Assembly: GCA_040216735.1 (NCBI GenBank)
Contig: JAVJOO010000004.1
Span: 185,396-249,395 of the forward strand
Source of the DNA: Alphaproteobacteria bacterium
GTDB lineage: Bacteria > Pseudomonadota > Alphaproteobacteria > SHVP01
Direction of reading: 5' to 3'
Length of the DNA: 64,000 nt
Shown piece by piece: positions 18,917-29,097 of this stretch; position 1 is the stretch's first letter; each line of letters opens with the position of its first letter. The position numbers and the translations under genes are program-made. Below the pieces are notes generated by a model. The model searched no databases and was not told where the DNA came from. It saw only the letters and a list, made by a program, of their open reading frames with translations.

Positions 18917-19624
18917 ATGCCGACAGTGATGATTACCGGAGCAAACCGGGGGCTGGGCCTTGAATTTGCGCAGCAATACGCTGCCGACGGCTGGTCGGTG
19001 ATCGCGTTCTGCCGCGATCCGGCCCAGGCCGGCGAACTCGCCGCGCTCTCCGGCACAGCCGGTGGCCGCGTCGAGGTCCATGCCCTCGATATCCTCGATT
19101 TCGCCGCGATCGATACCGCCGCCGCACGCCTTGCCGGTCGGCCGGTCGACCTGCTGATCAACAATGCCGGGATTATCGGCCCGGTGCGCGCCGAGCTCGC
19201 CAAGCAGAGCTTCGGCACGATGGATTACGCCGCCTGGGAACGGGTCTTGCGCACCAACACGATGGCGCCGTTCAAGGTGACCGAGGCGTTTTTCGACAAC
19301 CTGATGCGGGGCGACCAAAAGAAAGTCGCCGTGATTTCGTCGACCGTCGGCTCGAATGTGGAGATGCAAGCGCCGGTCTTTGCCTATGCCGCCTCCAAGG
19401 CCGGGGTGACCAAGACCTTTACGACGCTGGCCTCGGTTCTGCGCGACAAAGGTGTAACGGTGATGGTGTTTTGCCCCGGCCACGTCAAAACAGATATGGG
19501 CGGGGAGGGGGCGGCGGTCGAGCGTGTCGATTCGATCGCCGGCATGCGTAAACAAATCGCTGCCTGGACGCTTCAAGAGTCCGGCGCGTTCAAGCGCTTT
19601 AACGGCGAAACCGTCGCGTTCTAG
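18917..19624 (+). CDS. short-chain dehydrogenase/reductase (C-factor-like SDR)
   Basis: NAD(P)-dependent Rossmann oxidoreductase of 235 residues. The cofactor loop is TGANRGLGLEFA at the N-terminus, NNAG is in LLINNAGIIGP, and the catalytic set is Ser in SSTVGS with YAASKAG. The small size and C-terminus resemble the C-factor/CsgA-like or sniffer-type SDRs. ATG 18917 was chosen because the beta-strand MPTVMITGA starts there. The next gene follows by 25 bp, so the two probably form an operon. The substrate is unknown. Confidence 0.88.
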   Translation: MPTVMITGANRGLGLEFAQQYAADGWSVIAFCRDPAQAGELAALSGTAGGRVEVHALDILDFAAIDTAAARLAGRPVDLLINNAGIIGPVRAELAKQSFGTMDYAAWERVLRTNTMAPFKVTEAFFDNLMRGDQKKVAVISSTVGSNVEMQAPVFAYAASKAGVTKTFTTLASVLRDKGVTVMVFCPGHVKTDMGGEGAAVERVDSIAGMRKQIAAWTLQESGAFKRFNGETVAF

Positions 19625-19649
19625 CGCCCGCGCCCCGGAGCCGCCAACC

Positions 19650-20648
19650 ATGCCCAAAATCGCGATCATCGACGACTACGTCGGCAACGTGCAGGATTAC
19701 GCCGACTGGGCCCAACTGCCGGCGGACTGCACGCTCGATGTCTTTCACGCCCATGCCGAGACCGTGGATGCCCTGGTCACCCGTCTCGCGCCCTACGACA
19801 TCGTCTGTTGTATGCGCGAACGCACGCGCTTTGACGCAGCTACGCTGGCCCGTTTGCCCAATTTAAAACTGCTGTGCTCGACCGCACCGACCAACGCCGC
19901 AATCGACGTCGCCGCTGCGGCCGCGCGTGGCATCACGGTGTGCGGGACCGGCGTTCCCGATCCAGGATTGGCGGCTGCCGAAATCACCTGGGCGCTAATC
20001 CTGGGCCTCACCCGCCAAATCCACATCGAAGACGCCAACATGCGCGCGGCTCGTTGGCAGTCGACGATGGGCCGCGACTTGAAAGGCCTCACGCTCGGCG
20101 TCATTGGCCTGGGCCGTTTGGGGACGCCGGTTGCGCGCGTCGGCGCCGCGTTCGGTATGACGGTGATCGCGTGGAGCCCCAACATGACCGACGCGCGGGC
20201 TGCCGAAGCCGGAGCCACGGCGGTGACGAAGGACGAACTCCTAACGCGCAGCGACGTGATCGCCATCTTGATGGTGCTGAGCGCGCGCACCCGTGACCTC
20301 ATCGGCGAAACCGATCTGCGCAAAATGAAGGCCGATGCCATCTTGGTGAATGCCTCGCGCGGGCCGCTGATCAACGAGGCAGCTTTGATCCAGGCCCTCA
20401 AGGAAAACCGGATCGGCGGTGCGGCGCTCGACGTGTATGACCAGGAACCCTTGCCCGGCGACCACCCGTTGCGGCGCCTGCCCAACACATTGCTGACGCC
20501 GCATATCGGCTATTCGACCGAGGCCACCTACCGCGTATTCATCCCGCACACGGTGGAAAACATCCTGGCCTATCTTGCTGGCACCCCGGTCCGTGTGATG
20601 AACCCCAAGGCGCTGGACGACCGAACGCAACCCAAGTTCCTGGACTGA
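19650..20648 (+). CDS. D-2-hydroxyacid dehydrogenase (NAD-dependent)
   Basis: The protein has 332 residues and the two-domain fold of the SerA/formate-dehydrogenase family. The NAD loop is GVIGLGRLGTPVA, the substrate Arg is in NASRGPLINEAAL, the acidic residue is in DVYDQEPLPGDHPL and the catalytic His is in LTPHIGYST. It would reduce a 2-oxoacid to a D-2-hydroxyacid or the reverse. No ACT domain is present, so it is not a full-length SerA. The upstream SDR is probably in the same operon. The substrate is not predictable. Confidence 0.9.
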   Translation: MPKIAIIDDYVGNVQDYADWAQLPADCTLDVFHAHAETVDALVTRLAPYDIVCCMRERTRFDAATLARLPNLKLLCSTAPTNAAIDVAAAAARGITVCGTGVPDPGLAAAEITWALILGLTRQIHIEDANMRAARWQSTMGRDLKGLTLGVIGLGRLGTPVARVGAAFGMTVIAWSPNMTDARAAEAGATAVTKDELLTRSDVIAILMVLSARTRDLIGETDLRKMKADAILVNASRGPLINEAALIQALKENRIGGAALDVYDQEPLPGDHPLRRLPNTLLTPHIGYSTEATYRVFIPHTVENILAYLAGTPVRVMNPKALDDRTQPKFLD

Positions 20649-20792
20649 CGATCGCCAAAACGCCCGCCCGCAGGTCAAAGCGATAGGCCGAGCTGGCACC
20701 CCCGGACCTGTTAGCGAAGGTGTCCGCTGCTGGGATGTCGCCCGGACGGCACTCCCGGCACTCCTTTTGAGCAAAAAATGCGCGCGCGGCTT

Positions 20793-20822
20793 CTTGACAG
20801 GGGCGGAGCCCTCTCCTAAATC
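20793..20822 (+). promoter_or_regulatory. candidate groESL promoter (sigma-70 / RpoH overlapping)
   Basis: CTTGACA at 20793-20799 contains a perfect TTGACA -35. The matching -10 (TAAATC, 17 bp later) is weak. The same DNA reads as CTTG-N18-CCTAAAT, near the alphaproteobacterial RpoH pattern. It sits just upstream of CIRCE, as expected for groESL. Confidence 0.5.
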
Positions 20823-20837
20823 CCCGCCACGAGTCAT

Positions 20838-20864
20838 CTGGCACTCGCGGCTAAAGAGTGCTAA
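20838..20864. promoter_or_regulatory. CIRCE element (HrcA operator)
   Basis: CTGGCACTC-N9-GAGTGCTAA. The 3' arm is perfect, the 5' arm matches 7 of 9 positions of the consensus TTAGCACTC, and the spacer is exactly 9 bp. It lies 47 bp before groS. HrcA repression of groESL follows from established knowledge. Confidence 0.92.
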
Positions 20865-20911
20865 GCACTCCAGCCGGAACACTGCTAGACGCAGGAATGG
20901 GAGAAAAATCT

Positions 20912-21229
20912 ATGAAATTCAGACCGTTACACGATCGTGTCCTCGTCCGCCGCTCGGCCGAAGAGGAACGTACGGCCGGTGGGATCATCATTCCCGATAC
21001 CGCCAAGGAAAAGCCCATGGAGGGCGAGGTGATCTCGGTCGGCCCCGGGGCCCGCAACGAAAAGGGTGAAATCATCACCCCCGACGTCAAAGCCGGAGAT
21101 CGCGTCCTGTTCGGCAAATATGCCGGCACCGACGTGACCATTGGGGGCGAGGATCTCGTCATCATCAAGGAAAGCGACGTCATGGGCATCATCGAAGGCA
21201 AGACGGCGTCCAAAAAGAAAGCCGCGTAG
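20912..21229 (+). CDS. groS: co-chaperonin GroES
   Basis: Ten-kDa lid of the GroEL folding chamber, 105 residues. It begins [19 protein letters not shown] and contains the mobile-loop region ([17 protein letters not shown]) and [17 protein letters not shown] lysine-rich tail (KTASKKKAA) makes it slightly longer than the usual 95 residues. It is followed by groL after 33 bp in the normal operon order. Control comes from CIRCE and probably a heat-shock promoter. Confidence 0.97.
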   Translation: MKFRPLHDRVLVRRSAEEERTAGGIIIPDTAKEKPMEGEVISVGPGARNEKGEIITPDVKAGDRVLFGKYAGTDVTIGGEDLVIIKESDVMGIIEGKTASKKKAA

Positions 21230-22897
<1,668 letters not shown>

Positions 22898-22920
22898 GAA
22901 ATCCTGCCCACTGAGAGACG

Positions 22921-22948
22921 AAAAAGGGCGCCTTCGGGCGCCCTTTTT
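22921..22948 (+). terminator. intrinsic terminator of groESL
   Basis: AAAAAGGGCGCC, loop TTCG, GGCGCCCTTTTT. The stem is perfect with a stable UUCG tetraloop and runs of A and T on its two sides, so it can act in both directions and also end the phosphatase/ugp transcript. Confidence 0.93.
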
Positions 22949-22975
22949 GCTGGCCCTAAACCGGCGCCACCACAA

Positions 22976-23752
22976 TTACTCCAGGAGCAGGTTGCGCAGT
23001 CGCGCGATCGTTGCGCCCTCCATCCGCAGACCCTGGGTGAGATAGGCGTCAAGCGACTCGTGAACCTCGTGCAGCGTGTCGATCGCGGCGCGCAGGTAGG
23101 CATCGTTCGCGGCAATCACAGCGTCGCGCAATGCGTCTGGCAGGATCCCAGGTACCCGCTGGCGGCCTTCGGTCCAATAGGTATTGGTCAGCCGGTAATC
23201 CTCAAAAATCGTCTCCTCGGGCACACCCAGCGTCATCAAGACCAGGGCTGCGCCAAATCCGGTACGGTCCTTGCCGGCAGAACAGTGGAAGACCAAAGGG
23301 TGATTGTCGGCGTCCGCGAGTCGGTGCATCAGGTCGCCATAAACATCGGTGTGGTCGCGGACATAGCAGCGATAGGATTCGGTGAGTGTTTCGTGAACGT
23401 CCTGCGCCGAGTCCGGGTCGCGCCGCTCGAGCAATGCGCGCAACCGACCGTTGGCTGCGGTTCGAATCGGCAGATTGAAGACGATCGGCGGGTCGGTTTG
23501 GGGTAGTCGGCTTGGGTTCGCCTTAACTTCGTCGTCGTGGCGTAGGTCGCACACAGCGCGCAGACCTATTGCTTTGAGCGACGTGAGGTCTCCATCGGTG
23601 AGCCGGTCCAAGGCACCCGAGCGAAAGACCGTGCGCCAGCGCACCGTTTGCCCGCCGCGCGTTTCGTAGCCGCCGAGATCGCGGAAGTTGCTGGCGCCTT
23701 CGAGCGCGACACGGCGCGTCGGTGCTGATGGTATGTCGGAGGTGATGTTCAT
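22976..23752 (-). CDS. CX5R (tyrosine-phosphatase-type) phosphatase, paralogue 1
   Basis: The protein has 258 residues and the Y_phosphatase3-like layout: N-terminal EGASNFRDLGGYETRGG, then VFRSGALDRLTDGDL, and the P-loop FHCSAGKDRTG with catalytic Cys and Arg. Such enzymes hydrolyse phosphotyrosine, phosphoinositides or small phosphomonoesters. It is last in the ugp-like operon, 10 bp after ugpC, where E. coli has the phosphodiesterase ugpQ. It is a close relative of the gene at 29098-29859. Removing phosphate from an imported ester is the likely role, by context only. ATG 23752 was chosen over a longer N-terminus of atypical composition. Confidence 0.88.
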   Translation of the reverse strand: MNITSDIPSAPTRRVALEGASNFRDLGGYETRGGQTVRWRTVFRSGALDRLTDGDLTSLKAIGLRAVCDLRHDDEVKANPSRLPQTDPPIVFNLPIRTAANGRLRALLERRDPDSAQDVHETLTESYRCYVRDHTDVYGDLMHRLADADNHPLVFHCSAGKDRTGFGAALVLMTLGVPEETIFEDYRLTNTYWTEGRQRVPGILPDALRDAVIAANDAYLRAAIDTLHEVHESLDAYLTQGLRMEGATIARLRNLLLE

Positions 23753-23762
23753 GGAGTGCCGC

Positions 23763-24887
23763 CTATGCCGCTGTTGAGGTTTGCCGTGAAATGTCGCCGG
23801 TAGCGTGGCGCCGCCATCCATCGAGGCGTCGGCCGTCCGCAGCGAAGACGTGAAAAGCGCTCGCATCGACAAAACAGTCGATCGCGGCGCCGGCGCGAAC
23901 CGCGACGCCCCCAGGAATTCGCGAAAGGATGTCGCCCGCCTCGGTTTCGAGGTGGAGCAGCGTTTCCGATCCAAGGGCCTCGGCGTAGTTGACTTCAGCG
24001 CGAAAGGTGATCGGGTCGCGGCAGGAATCGGCGCTGAGGACCACATCTTCGGGGCGAAACCCCAGGGTTAGCCCGTCGCCTCCGATCCCGTTGGCAACGT
24101 CGAGCGCGATGGCCCCCGCGACAATGGCGTCGGAGCTTGGGCCCGCAGTCCCTATGCCCGGTACGAGGTTCATTGCGGGGTTGCCGATAAACGAGGCGAC
24201 GAAAACGTTCTCCGGCCGGGCGTAGATGTCGAGCGGTGGGCCGACCTGCTGGACCACTGCGTCGTTCATGACGACGATCCGGTCGGCCATCGTCATCGCT
24301 TCCACTTGATCGTGGGTCACGTACACCGTCGTGACGCCGAGCTGCTGTTGTAGCTTGCGGATTTGTGCCCGCGCACTGGTACGCAGTTTGGCATCGAGGT
24401 TCGACAGGGGTTCGTCGAACAGGAACGCTTCGGGGTCGCGCACGATCGCGCGGCAGACGGCAACGCGCTGCCGTTGTCCGCCCGATAGTTCACGGGGCCG
24501 CCGTTCGAGGAGTTGGTCTATTCCCATAAGGCCGGCGGCGCGGCGCACGGCACCGTCGATTTCACTCTTGCTGCGCCGTTGCAGTTTGAGGGCGAAACTG
24601 ACGTTGTCGAAGACCGTCATGTGCGGGTAGAGCGCATAGTTTTGGAAGACCATCGCGACATTGCGATCCTTGGCGTCAAGGTTGGTGATGTCACGGTCGC
24701 CCAACCATATTTCACCGGAGGTCGGCGGGGTCAGGCCCGCCAGCATGCGCAACGACGTGGTCTTGCCGCAACCCGAGGGGCCCACCAGAACGACAAACTC
24801 GCCGTCGGCGACATCCAGTGAAAACGAATCCACCGCGGCAAAGTCGCCGAACATTTTACCTAGGCCGCGGAACGAGATGGTTGCCAT
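23763..24887 (-). CDS. ugpC: UgpC/MalK-type ABC transporter ATP-binding protein
   Basis: Cytoplasmic ATPase of an importer, 374 residues. Walker A is VGPSGCGKTTSLR, the signature is LSGGQRQRVAVCR, Walker B is AFLFDEPLSNLDAKLR and the switch His is in TVYVTHDQVEAM. The C-terminal 130 residues form the TOBE regulatory part of the MalK/UgpC branch. Its ATG follows the ugpE stop by 3 bp, so translation is probably coupled. Substrate identity comes from the binding protein and context and is inferred to be glycerol-3-phosphate or a related phosphodiester. Confidence 0.9.
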   Translation of the reverse strand: MATISFRGLGKMFGDFAAVDSFSLDVADGEFVVLVGPSGCGKTTSLRMLAGLTPPTSGEIWLGDRDITNLDAKDRNVAMVFQNYALYPHMTVFDNVSFALKLQRRSKSEIDGAVRRAAGLMGIDQLLERRPRELSGGQRQRVAVCRAIVRDPEAFLFDEPLSNLDAKLRTSARAQIRKLQQQLGVTTVYVTHDQVEAMTMADRIVVMNDAVVQQVGPPLDIYARPENVFVASFIGNPAMNLVPGIGTAGPSSDAIVAGAIALDVANGIGGDGLTLGFRPEDVVLSADSCRDPITFRAEVNYAEALGSETLLHLETEAGDILSRIPGGVAVRAGAAIDCFVDASAFHVFAADGRRLDGWRRHATGDISRQTSTAA

Positions 24888-24890
24888 GGT

Positions 24891-25709
24891 CTACCCCTTG
24901 ATGCCGGACGAAACGAAGGTTTCCATCACCTGGCGTTGGAAGAAGAAAAAGATCGCAAGGGCGGGAAGGCTGGCTAGCGTAATACCGGCCATCAGCGCGC
25001 CGTAGTCGTCGTATTCTTCCTGGAGGAATTGGCGCAGCCCGACTTGGATGGTCCGCGAATGCGGCGTGTCGGTGACCAGGAGCGGCCAGAAGTATTCGTT
25101 CCAAGTGTCGATGAACAAAATGATGGTCAGCGCCGCCAAGGCCGGGCGCAAATTGGGGATCACCACCAGCCAGAGCGAGCGCCAATGGCCGGCGCCGTCG
25201 ATCTCAGCGGCCTCGAACAACTCCTTCGGGAAACTCAGAAAGTGCTGGCGCAGCAGGAACACGCCAAACGGCATGGCGAGGTTGGGGACGATCAAGGCTT
25301 GCCAGGTATCGAACCACTGGAGTCGCGCGACCAGAATATAGATCGGGATCATGGTGAGTTGGTGCGGAATCATCATCGCGCCCAGTACTAGGGCGAAGAT
25401 CGCGTCGCGCCCGCGGAACTCCCAGCGCGCAAAGGCATAGGCGGTCAGCACGGCGATCAGCAACTGTCCGCCCACGCGCAATACCGTGGTGCCGGTACTG
25501 TTCCACAGGTAAATCCCGAAAGGCGTATCGGTAAAGATGCGCACGAAGTTGTCGAGCGTCGGTGACGCCGGCCATAGCGAGATCGAATAGACCTCGTTGG
25601 CCGGTTTGAAAGCGGTGCTGATCGTGACAGCCATGGGGATCAGGATCGACAGGCAGATCAGCAACAGCGCCGTGTGCCCAACCACCCGCCAGGGAATGCT
25701 CAGTTGCAT
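24891..25709 (-). CDS. ugpE: UgpE-type ABC transporter permease
   Basis: Inner-membrane permease of 272 residues with six predicted helices (first: VVGHTALLLICLSILIPMAV). The EAA loop that docks the ATPase is ELFEAAEIDGAGHWRSLWLV. It belongs to the MalG/UgpE branch. The 9-bp gap to ugpA and 3-bp gap to ugpC mark a tight operon in the E. coli order B-A-E-C. Confidence 0.9.
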   Translation of the reverse strand: MQLSIPWRVVGHTALLLICLSILIPMAVTISTAFKPANEVYSISLWPASPTLDNFVRIFTDTPFGIYLWNSTGTTVLRVGGQLLIAVLTAYAFARWEFRGRDAIFALVLGAMMIPHQLTMIPIYILVARLQWFDTWQALIVPNLAMPFGVFLLRQHFLSFPKELFEAAEIDGAGHWRSLWLVVIPNLRPALAALTIILFIDTWNEYFWPLLVTDTPHSRTIQVGLRQFLQEEYDDYGALMAGITLASLPALAIFFFFQRQVMETFVSSGIKG

Positions 25710-25718
25710 CTGAACCGC

Positions 25719-26669
25719 CTATTGCTGGTAGTGCACGCGGCGATCCAGGATCCGCACCTGGAACAGCGTGATGACAAGGAGGAGGGCGAACAACATGACT
25801 GTACCAGCCGCGCCGTAGCCCACGTTGAAGGTTACGAAGGCGTACTGGTAGACCATGTAGAATAGGTTGGTGGTCCCGTTCGCCGGTCCGCCCTCGGTCA
25901 GGAGGTCGATTGGCGTGAAGACCTGCTGGATCGAAAAGATCACCGTTGCGATCAGCACGAAGAACGTTGTCGGCGTGAGCAACGGCCAGATCAGATGGCG
26001 CAGAATCGTCCAGTCGCCGGCACCGTCGATCCGCATCGCCTCGATATAGTCGCGGTTGATGCTGGCGAGGCCCGCCAGATAGAGCAACGTGTTGAAGCCG
26101 ATCACTTTCCAGGTTGAGATCAGCAGGATCGTCCACAGGGCAGAGTTCGGTGCCGCCAGAACGTTGGGGAAGGCGATACCGAACATGGCGAAGAATTGCT
26201 GGGCATGGCCGCCGATCGGGTTGAGAATCCAAAGGAATGCGACGGAGACCACGACAAAGCTGAACAGCGTCGGCAGGAAAATGAGCGACCGGTATATGTG
26301 CCCCCCGCTGCCGAGGCTCCACAGAAAGACCGCGATCGGGATCGGTAACAGGACCTTCAACGGGATCGATCCGGTGACGTAAATGACGGTGTTGCGCAGG
26401 GCATCTAAGAAGAGCTGGCTCTTGATGATGCCTTCGAAGTTCGATGTCCCCGACCACTTGATCGGCACGTCCGGGTTCAGGTTCCACTCGGTAAAGCTGA
26501 GAAAGATCGTATGGATAAACGGCCAGTAGGTGAAGATGCCGAGGAGCACCAGGATCGGCGCGAGGTAGTAGTAGGGCGTAGCCGCCCGGCTGCGAAGCGC
26601 TCGGGCCGTGGTTTGCCACAGGCCCGCCGCGCCGAGGGCGGGGCTTGGGTTGGTGCCGGTAATGGTCAC
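25719..26669 (-). CDS. ugpA: UgpA-type ABC transporter permease
   Basis: Inner-membrane permease of about 316 residues, MalF/UgpA branch. Helices include YYYLAPILVLLGIFTYWPFI near the N-terminus, and the EAA loop is YIEAMRIDGAGDWTILRHLIWP. GTG 26669, with GGGAG about 6 bp upstream, is preferred over a TTG at 26693. It pairs with the following permease gene. A 84-bp gap separates it from the binding-protein gene, a common place for differential mRNA decay in such operons. Confidence 0.9.
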   Translation of the reverse strand: MTITGTNPSPALGAAGLWQTTARALRSRAATPYYYLAPILVLLGIFTYWPFIHTIFLSFTEWNLNPDVPIKWSGTSNFEGIIKSQLFLDALRNTVIYVTGSIPLKVLLPIPIAVFLWSLGSGGHIYRSLIFLPTLFSFVVVSVAFLWILNPIGGHAQQFFAMFGIAFPNVLAAPNSALWTILLISTWKVIGFNTLLYLAGLASINRDYIEAMRIDGAGDWTILRHLIWPLLTPTTFFVLIATVIFSIQQVFTPIDLLTEGGPANGTTNLFYMVYQYAFVTFNVGYGAAGTVMLFALLLVITLFQVRILDRRVHYQQ

Positions 26670-26753
26670 ATCGTCTCCCGTGCGGGGTCGCAAGGTGGGG
26701 GGCGGTCCGTTGCCGGCGCCGCCCCCTAGTTGTCGTCGTCCGCTACAGGCGGC

Positions 26754-28013
26754 TCAGTTGGTCTTCTTGTTCGGTGCGAGGGCCGCATTAACCCGGGCCA
26801 CCGCCTCCGGCACGATTTCCGAGGCTGGCCGTTTGCCGGCCCACAACTCGTCCAGCATCGCTCGGATCGTAGTTTGCGCTTCGAGCGTTCCGACCGCGGG
26901 CCACGTCGCGGTAGGTACCGTGTCCGCCATTTGTGCGATCACCGGTTGGACATAGGGAAAGCCTTCGATGTAGGCCTTCATCTCAGGATCGTTTTCCGGG
27001 TTTTGGATAACCGGCATGTAGCCGGATTCGCGCGACCACTTGTTCGAAACCGTCTGCTGAGAAATGTAGCGCAGCAGCTTCATCGACGCCTCGCGCCGTT
27101 CGCCCTCGGGGGCATACAACATCAGTGCTGCACCGGAATTGTTGACGCGCCTCGGTTGGTCTTTCCATTGGGGATAGTTCGCGACCCCAAGATCGAAGGT
27201 GTCTTTGGCTGCAGCGATGTAGCCACGCAACGCGGCGCTCGAGGTCAGATACATACCCATCTTGCCGCCCTGGAATGCCGAGCCCCACTGCCGGTCGTTG
27301 GCGACCGGCATCACACCGCTGGTCGCGAGGTCTTGCCACATTTGCAGAATTGCGATCCCGTTGGCGTCGTCGAATCCCGCCTCGGTGCCGTCTTTGGTCA
27401 AATAAGTCGAACCGGCATTGGTCACCATCACCATGGTGCCATAGTCGCCCATCGATGCATGTAGGTGTGCCACACCGAATTTGTCGGTTTTGGATTTGAT
27501 CTGCTTGGCCGCCGCGAAGACCTCATCCCAGGTCTTGGGTGGGTTCTCCGGATCTAGGCCCGCTTCGCGGAAAATGTCTTTGTTGTAATAGATCATCGGC
27601 GTGCCGTAGGCGTGCGGGATCGCGTAGATTTTGTCGCCCACCCGGCCGAGGTCGAGGAAGTTCGGCAAGTAAGCGTCGAGCCATGCGGTGTCGCCATCGT
27701 TGTTGAGCGGGACCGCAGGGGTGTTGTTCAAGAAGAAAATGATGTTCTTGCCGATCACCGTGGCGACGTCGACCGGTCGACCCGCGGCGAGCGCGGCCTG
27801 CACGTCGGCGGTAATCGTCGACGACTGCTTGAAAACGTCGGTGACTTCGGTGCCTGGATTGGCTTTTTCGAAATCGTCGAGGATGGAGCGGAAGACTTGG
27901 TAATTTCCGCCTTGCTGATAGTGGTAGAAGACGATTTCGACGGCACTGGCGTTGCCTGCTGTGAAAATCGTGGCGAGCAACGCGAATGCGGCGCCCCTAA
28001 GAATCCTAGTCAT
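26754..28013 (-). CDS. ugpB: UgpB-type extracytoplasmic binding protein
   Basis: Periplasmic substrate-binding protein of 419 residues, family 1 (MalE/UgpB). A Sec signal peptide (MTRILRGAAFALLATIFTAG, cleavage near ASA-VE) precedes IVFYHYQQGGNYQVFRSIL and the typical hinge segments YAIPHAYGTPMIYYNKDI and ALMLYAPEGERREAS. The similarity to UgpB is by eye. Substrate specificity for glycerol-3-phosphate rests on the neighbouring phosphodiesterase and phosphatases and on the 11-bp-phased repeats upstream. A sugar transporter is the alternative. Confidence 0.85.
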   Translation of the reverse strand: MTRILRGAAFALLATIFTAGNASAVEIVFYHYQQGGNYQVFRSILDDFEKANPGTEVTDVFKQSSTITADVQAALAAGRPVDVATVIGKNIIFFLNNTPAVPLNNDGDTAWLDAYLPNFLDLGRVGDKIYAIPHAYGTPMIYYNKDIFREAGLDPENPPKTWDEVFAAAKQIKSKTDKFGVAHLHASMGDYGTMVMVTNAGSTYLTKDGTEAGFDDANGIAILQMWQDLATSGVMPVANDRQWGSAFQGGKMGMYLTSSAALRGYIAAAKDTFDLGVANYPQWKDQPRRVNNSGAALMLYAPEGERREASMKLLRYISQQTVSNKWSRESGYMPVIQNPENDPEMKAYIEGFPYVQPVIAQMADTVPTATWPAVGTLEAQTTIRAMLDELWAGKRPASEIVPEAVARVNAALAPNKKTN

Positions 28014-28079
28014 CGGATCGCTCCTCGGATCGGAATTGCATGTCGTGCGGGTTGCACGCTGGCACCGTGATCGGATCGG

Positions 28080-28128
28080 GTGACATATCGGCGAACGCCG
28101 TGTGACTCTTTTCTGAGTGTGTTGTGAC
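28080..28128 (-). promoter_or_regulatory. phased GTCAC repeats upstream of ugpB
   Basis: On the minus strand GTCAC occurs at 28128-28124, 28106-28102 and 28084-28080, exactly 22 bp apart (two 11-bp steps). PhoB sites are direct repeats of (C/A)TGTCA(C/T) with 11-bp periodicity, and ugp operons are classic Pho targets. The intermediate half-sites are degenerate, so this is only a candidate. Confidence 0.45.
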
Positions 28129-28156
28129 GACGATGCGACTCGCTCGCCGCCTAAAA

Positions 28157-28184
28157 TGTCATTCGCGCGTCATCCAGGTGCCAT
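28157..28184 (+). promoter_or_regulatory. candidate Pho box upstream of the phosphodiesterase gene
   Basis: Three direct repeats with exact 11-bp spacing: TGTCAT (28157), CGTCAT (28168) and TGCCAT (28179). This matches the PhoB half-site layout and lies 41 bp before the phosphodiesterase start. No clear -10 could be placed downstream. Confidence 0.5.
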
Positions 28185-28224
28185 CGACGTTTGCGACAAG
28201 GGAAGAAACCCAAAGGAGCATCCG

Positions 28225-29097
28225 ATGACCGCCTTTCGCGTAGTTCAAATTTCCGATACGCACCTCAGCCGCGCCAATCCGCATTTCGTCGCCAATTGGG
28301 ATGCGGTGGTGGCGCATATCGACGGCCTGAAACCCGACTTGGTCTTGAACACCGGCGATATCGCGCTCAACGGGCCCGATGTCGAAGACGACCTCGCGTT
28401 TGCCGCCGAACAGCATGCCCGATTGGCTGCGCCGCTACGGACCATTCCGGGCAACCACGACCTCGGCGACAATCCGACCGACCCAACGCATCCGCCCAAG
28501 CAACCCGTCACGTCGGCCCGGATGCACGCCTACGAACGGCGCTTCGGCCTCGGCTTCTGGTCCATGAATGCTGGCAATTGGTTGCTCATCGGGATGAATG
28601 CTCAATTATTCGATACAGGCTTGGCGGCGGAGGAGGCGCAGTGGGCTTTTCTCGATAACGTTTTCGCCGACGCCGGTGCGCGGCCGGTCGCGGTGTTCCT
28701 CCACAAGCCGCTATTCAAGGATCGTCCCGACGATGTCGACACGGCAAAGCATCGCTACGTGCCGCTCAAACCGCGCCTCCGGCTGTTGGGATTGATGAAA
28801 CGGGCGCAGGTTAAGGTAATCGGGTGCGGCCACGTACACCAATACCGATCCTTTAGCTACGGCGGCATCGATCATGTCTGGTGTCCCTCCACGGCGTTCA
28901 TCCTGCCTGACGATCTCCAGCCGCGCTTGGGTGACAAGCGGGTCGGATTCGTCACCTACGCGTTCGAAGATGATCGGGTGACTTTCGACTACGGTCGGGC
29001 GGAGGGTATGCAGGATACGTTGATCACCGACGTAGCCGCCTATGGCGACATCCGGCAGAAAATGCGAGAGGCCGGCGTTGCACCGGCCGCCGCCTGA
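28225..29097 (+). CDS. calcineurin-type metallophosphodiesterase (GpdQ/CpdA-like)
   Basis: Cytoplasmic binuclear metallophosphoesterase of 290 residues. The metal ligands are clear: QISDTHLS (Asp, His), NTGDIALN (Asp), PGNHDLGD (Asn, His), VFLHKPLF (His) and GCGHVHQYR (His pair). Relatives hydrolyse cAMP or glycerophosphodiesters. ATG 28225 follows AAAGGAG by 6 bp. It is divergent from ugpB, and the convergent phosphatase gene begins its stop codon right after this one. Context favours cleavage of an imported glycerophosphodiester, but cAMP cannot be excluded. Confidence 0.88.
   Translation: MTAFRVVQISDTHLSRANPHFVANWDAVVAHIDGLKPDLVLNTGDIALNGPDVEDDLAFAAEQHARLAAPLRTIPGNHDLGDNPTDPTHPPKQPVTSARMHAYERRFGLGFWSMNAGNWLLIGMNAQLFDTGLAAEEAQWAFLDNVFADAGARPVAVFLHKPLFKDRPDDVDTAKHRYVPLKPRLRLLGLMKRAQVKVIGCGHVHQYRSFSYGGIDHVWCPSTAFILPDDLQPRLGDKRVGFVTYAFEDDRVTFDYGRAEGMQDTLITDVAAYGDIRQKMREAGVAPAAA

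Noticed and set aside
25204-26619. A 471-codon open frame overlapping the ugpA/ugpE permease genes
   Set aside because: It is in another frame of the same strand, without membrane segments. The two permeases have recognisable EAA loops.
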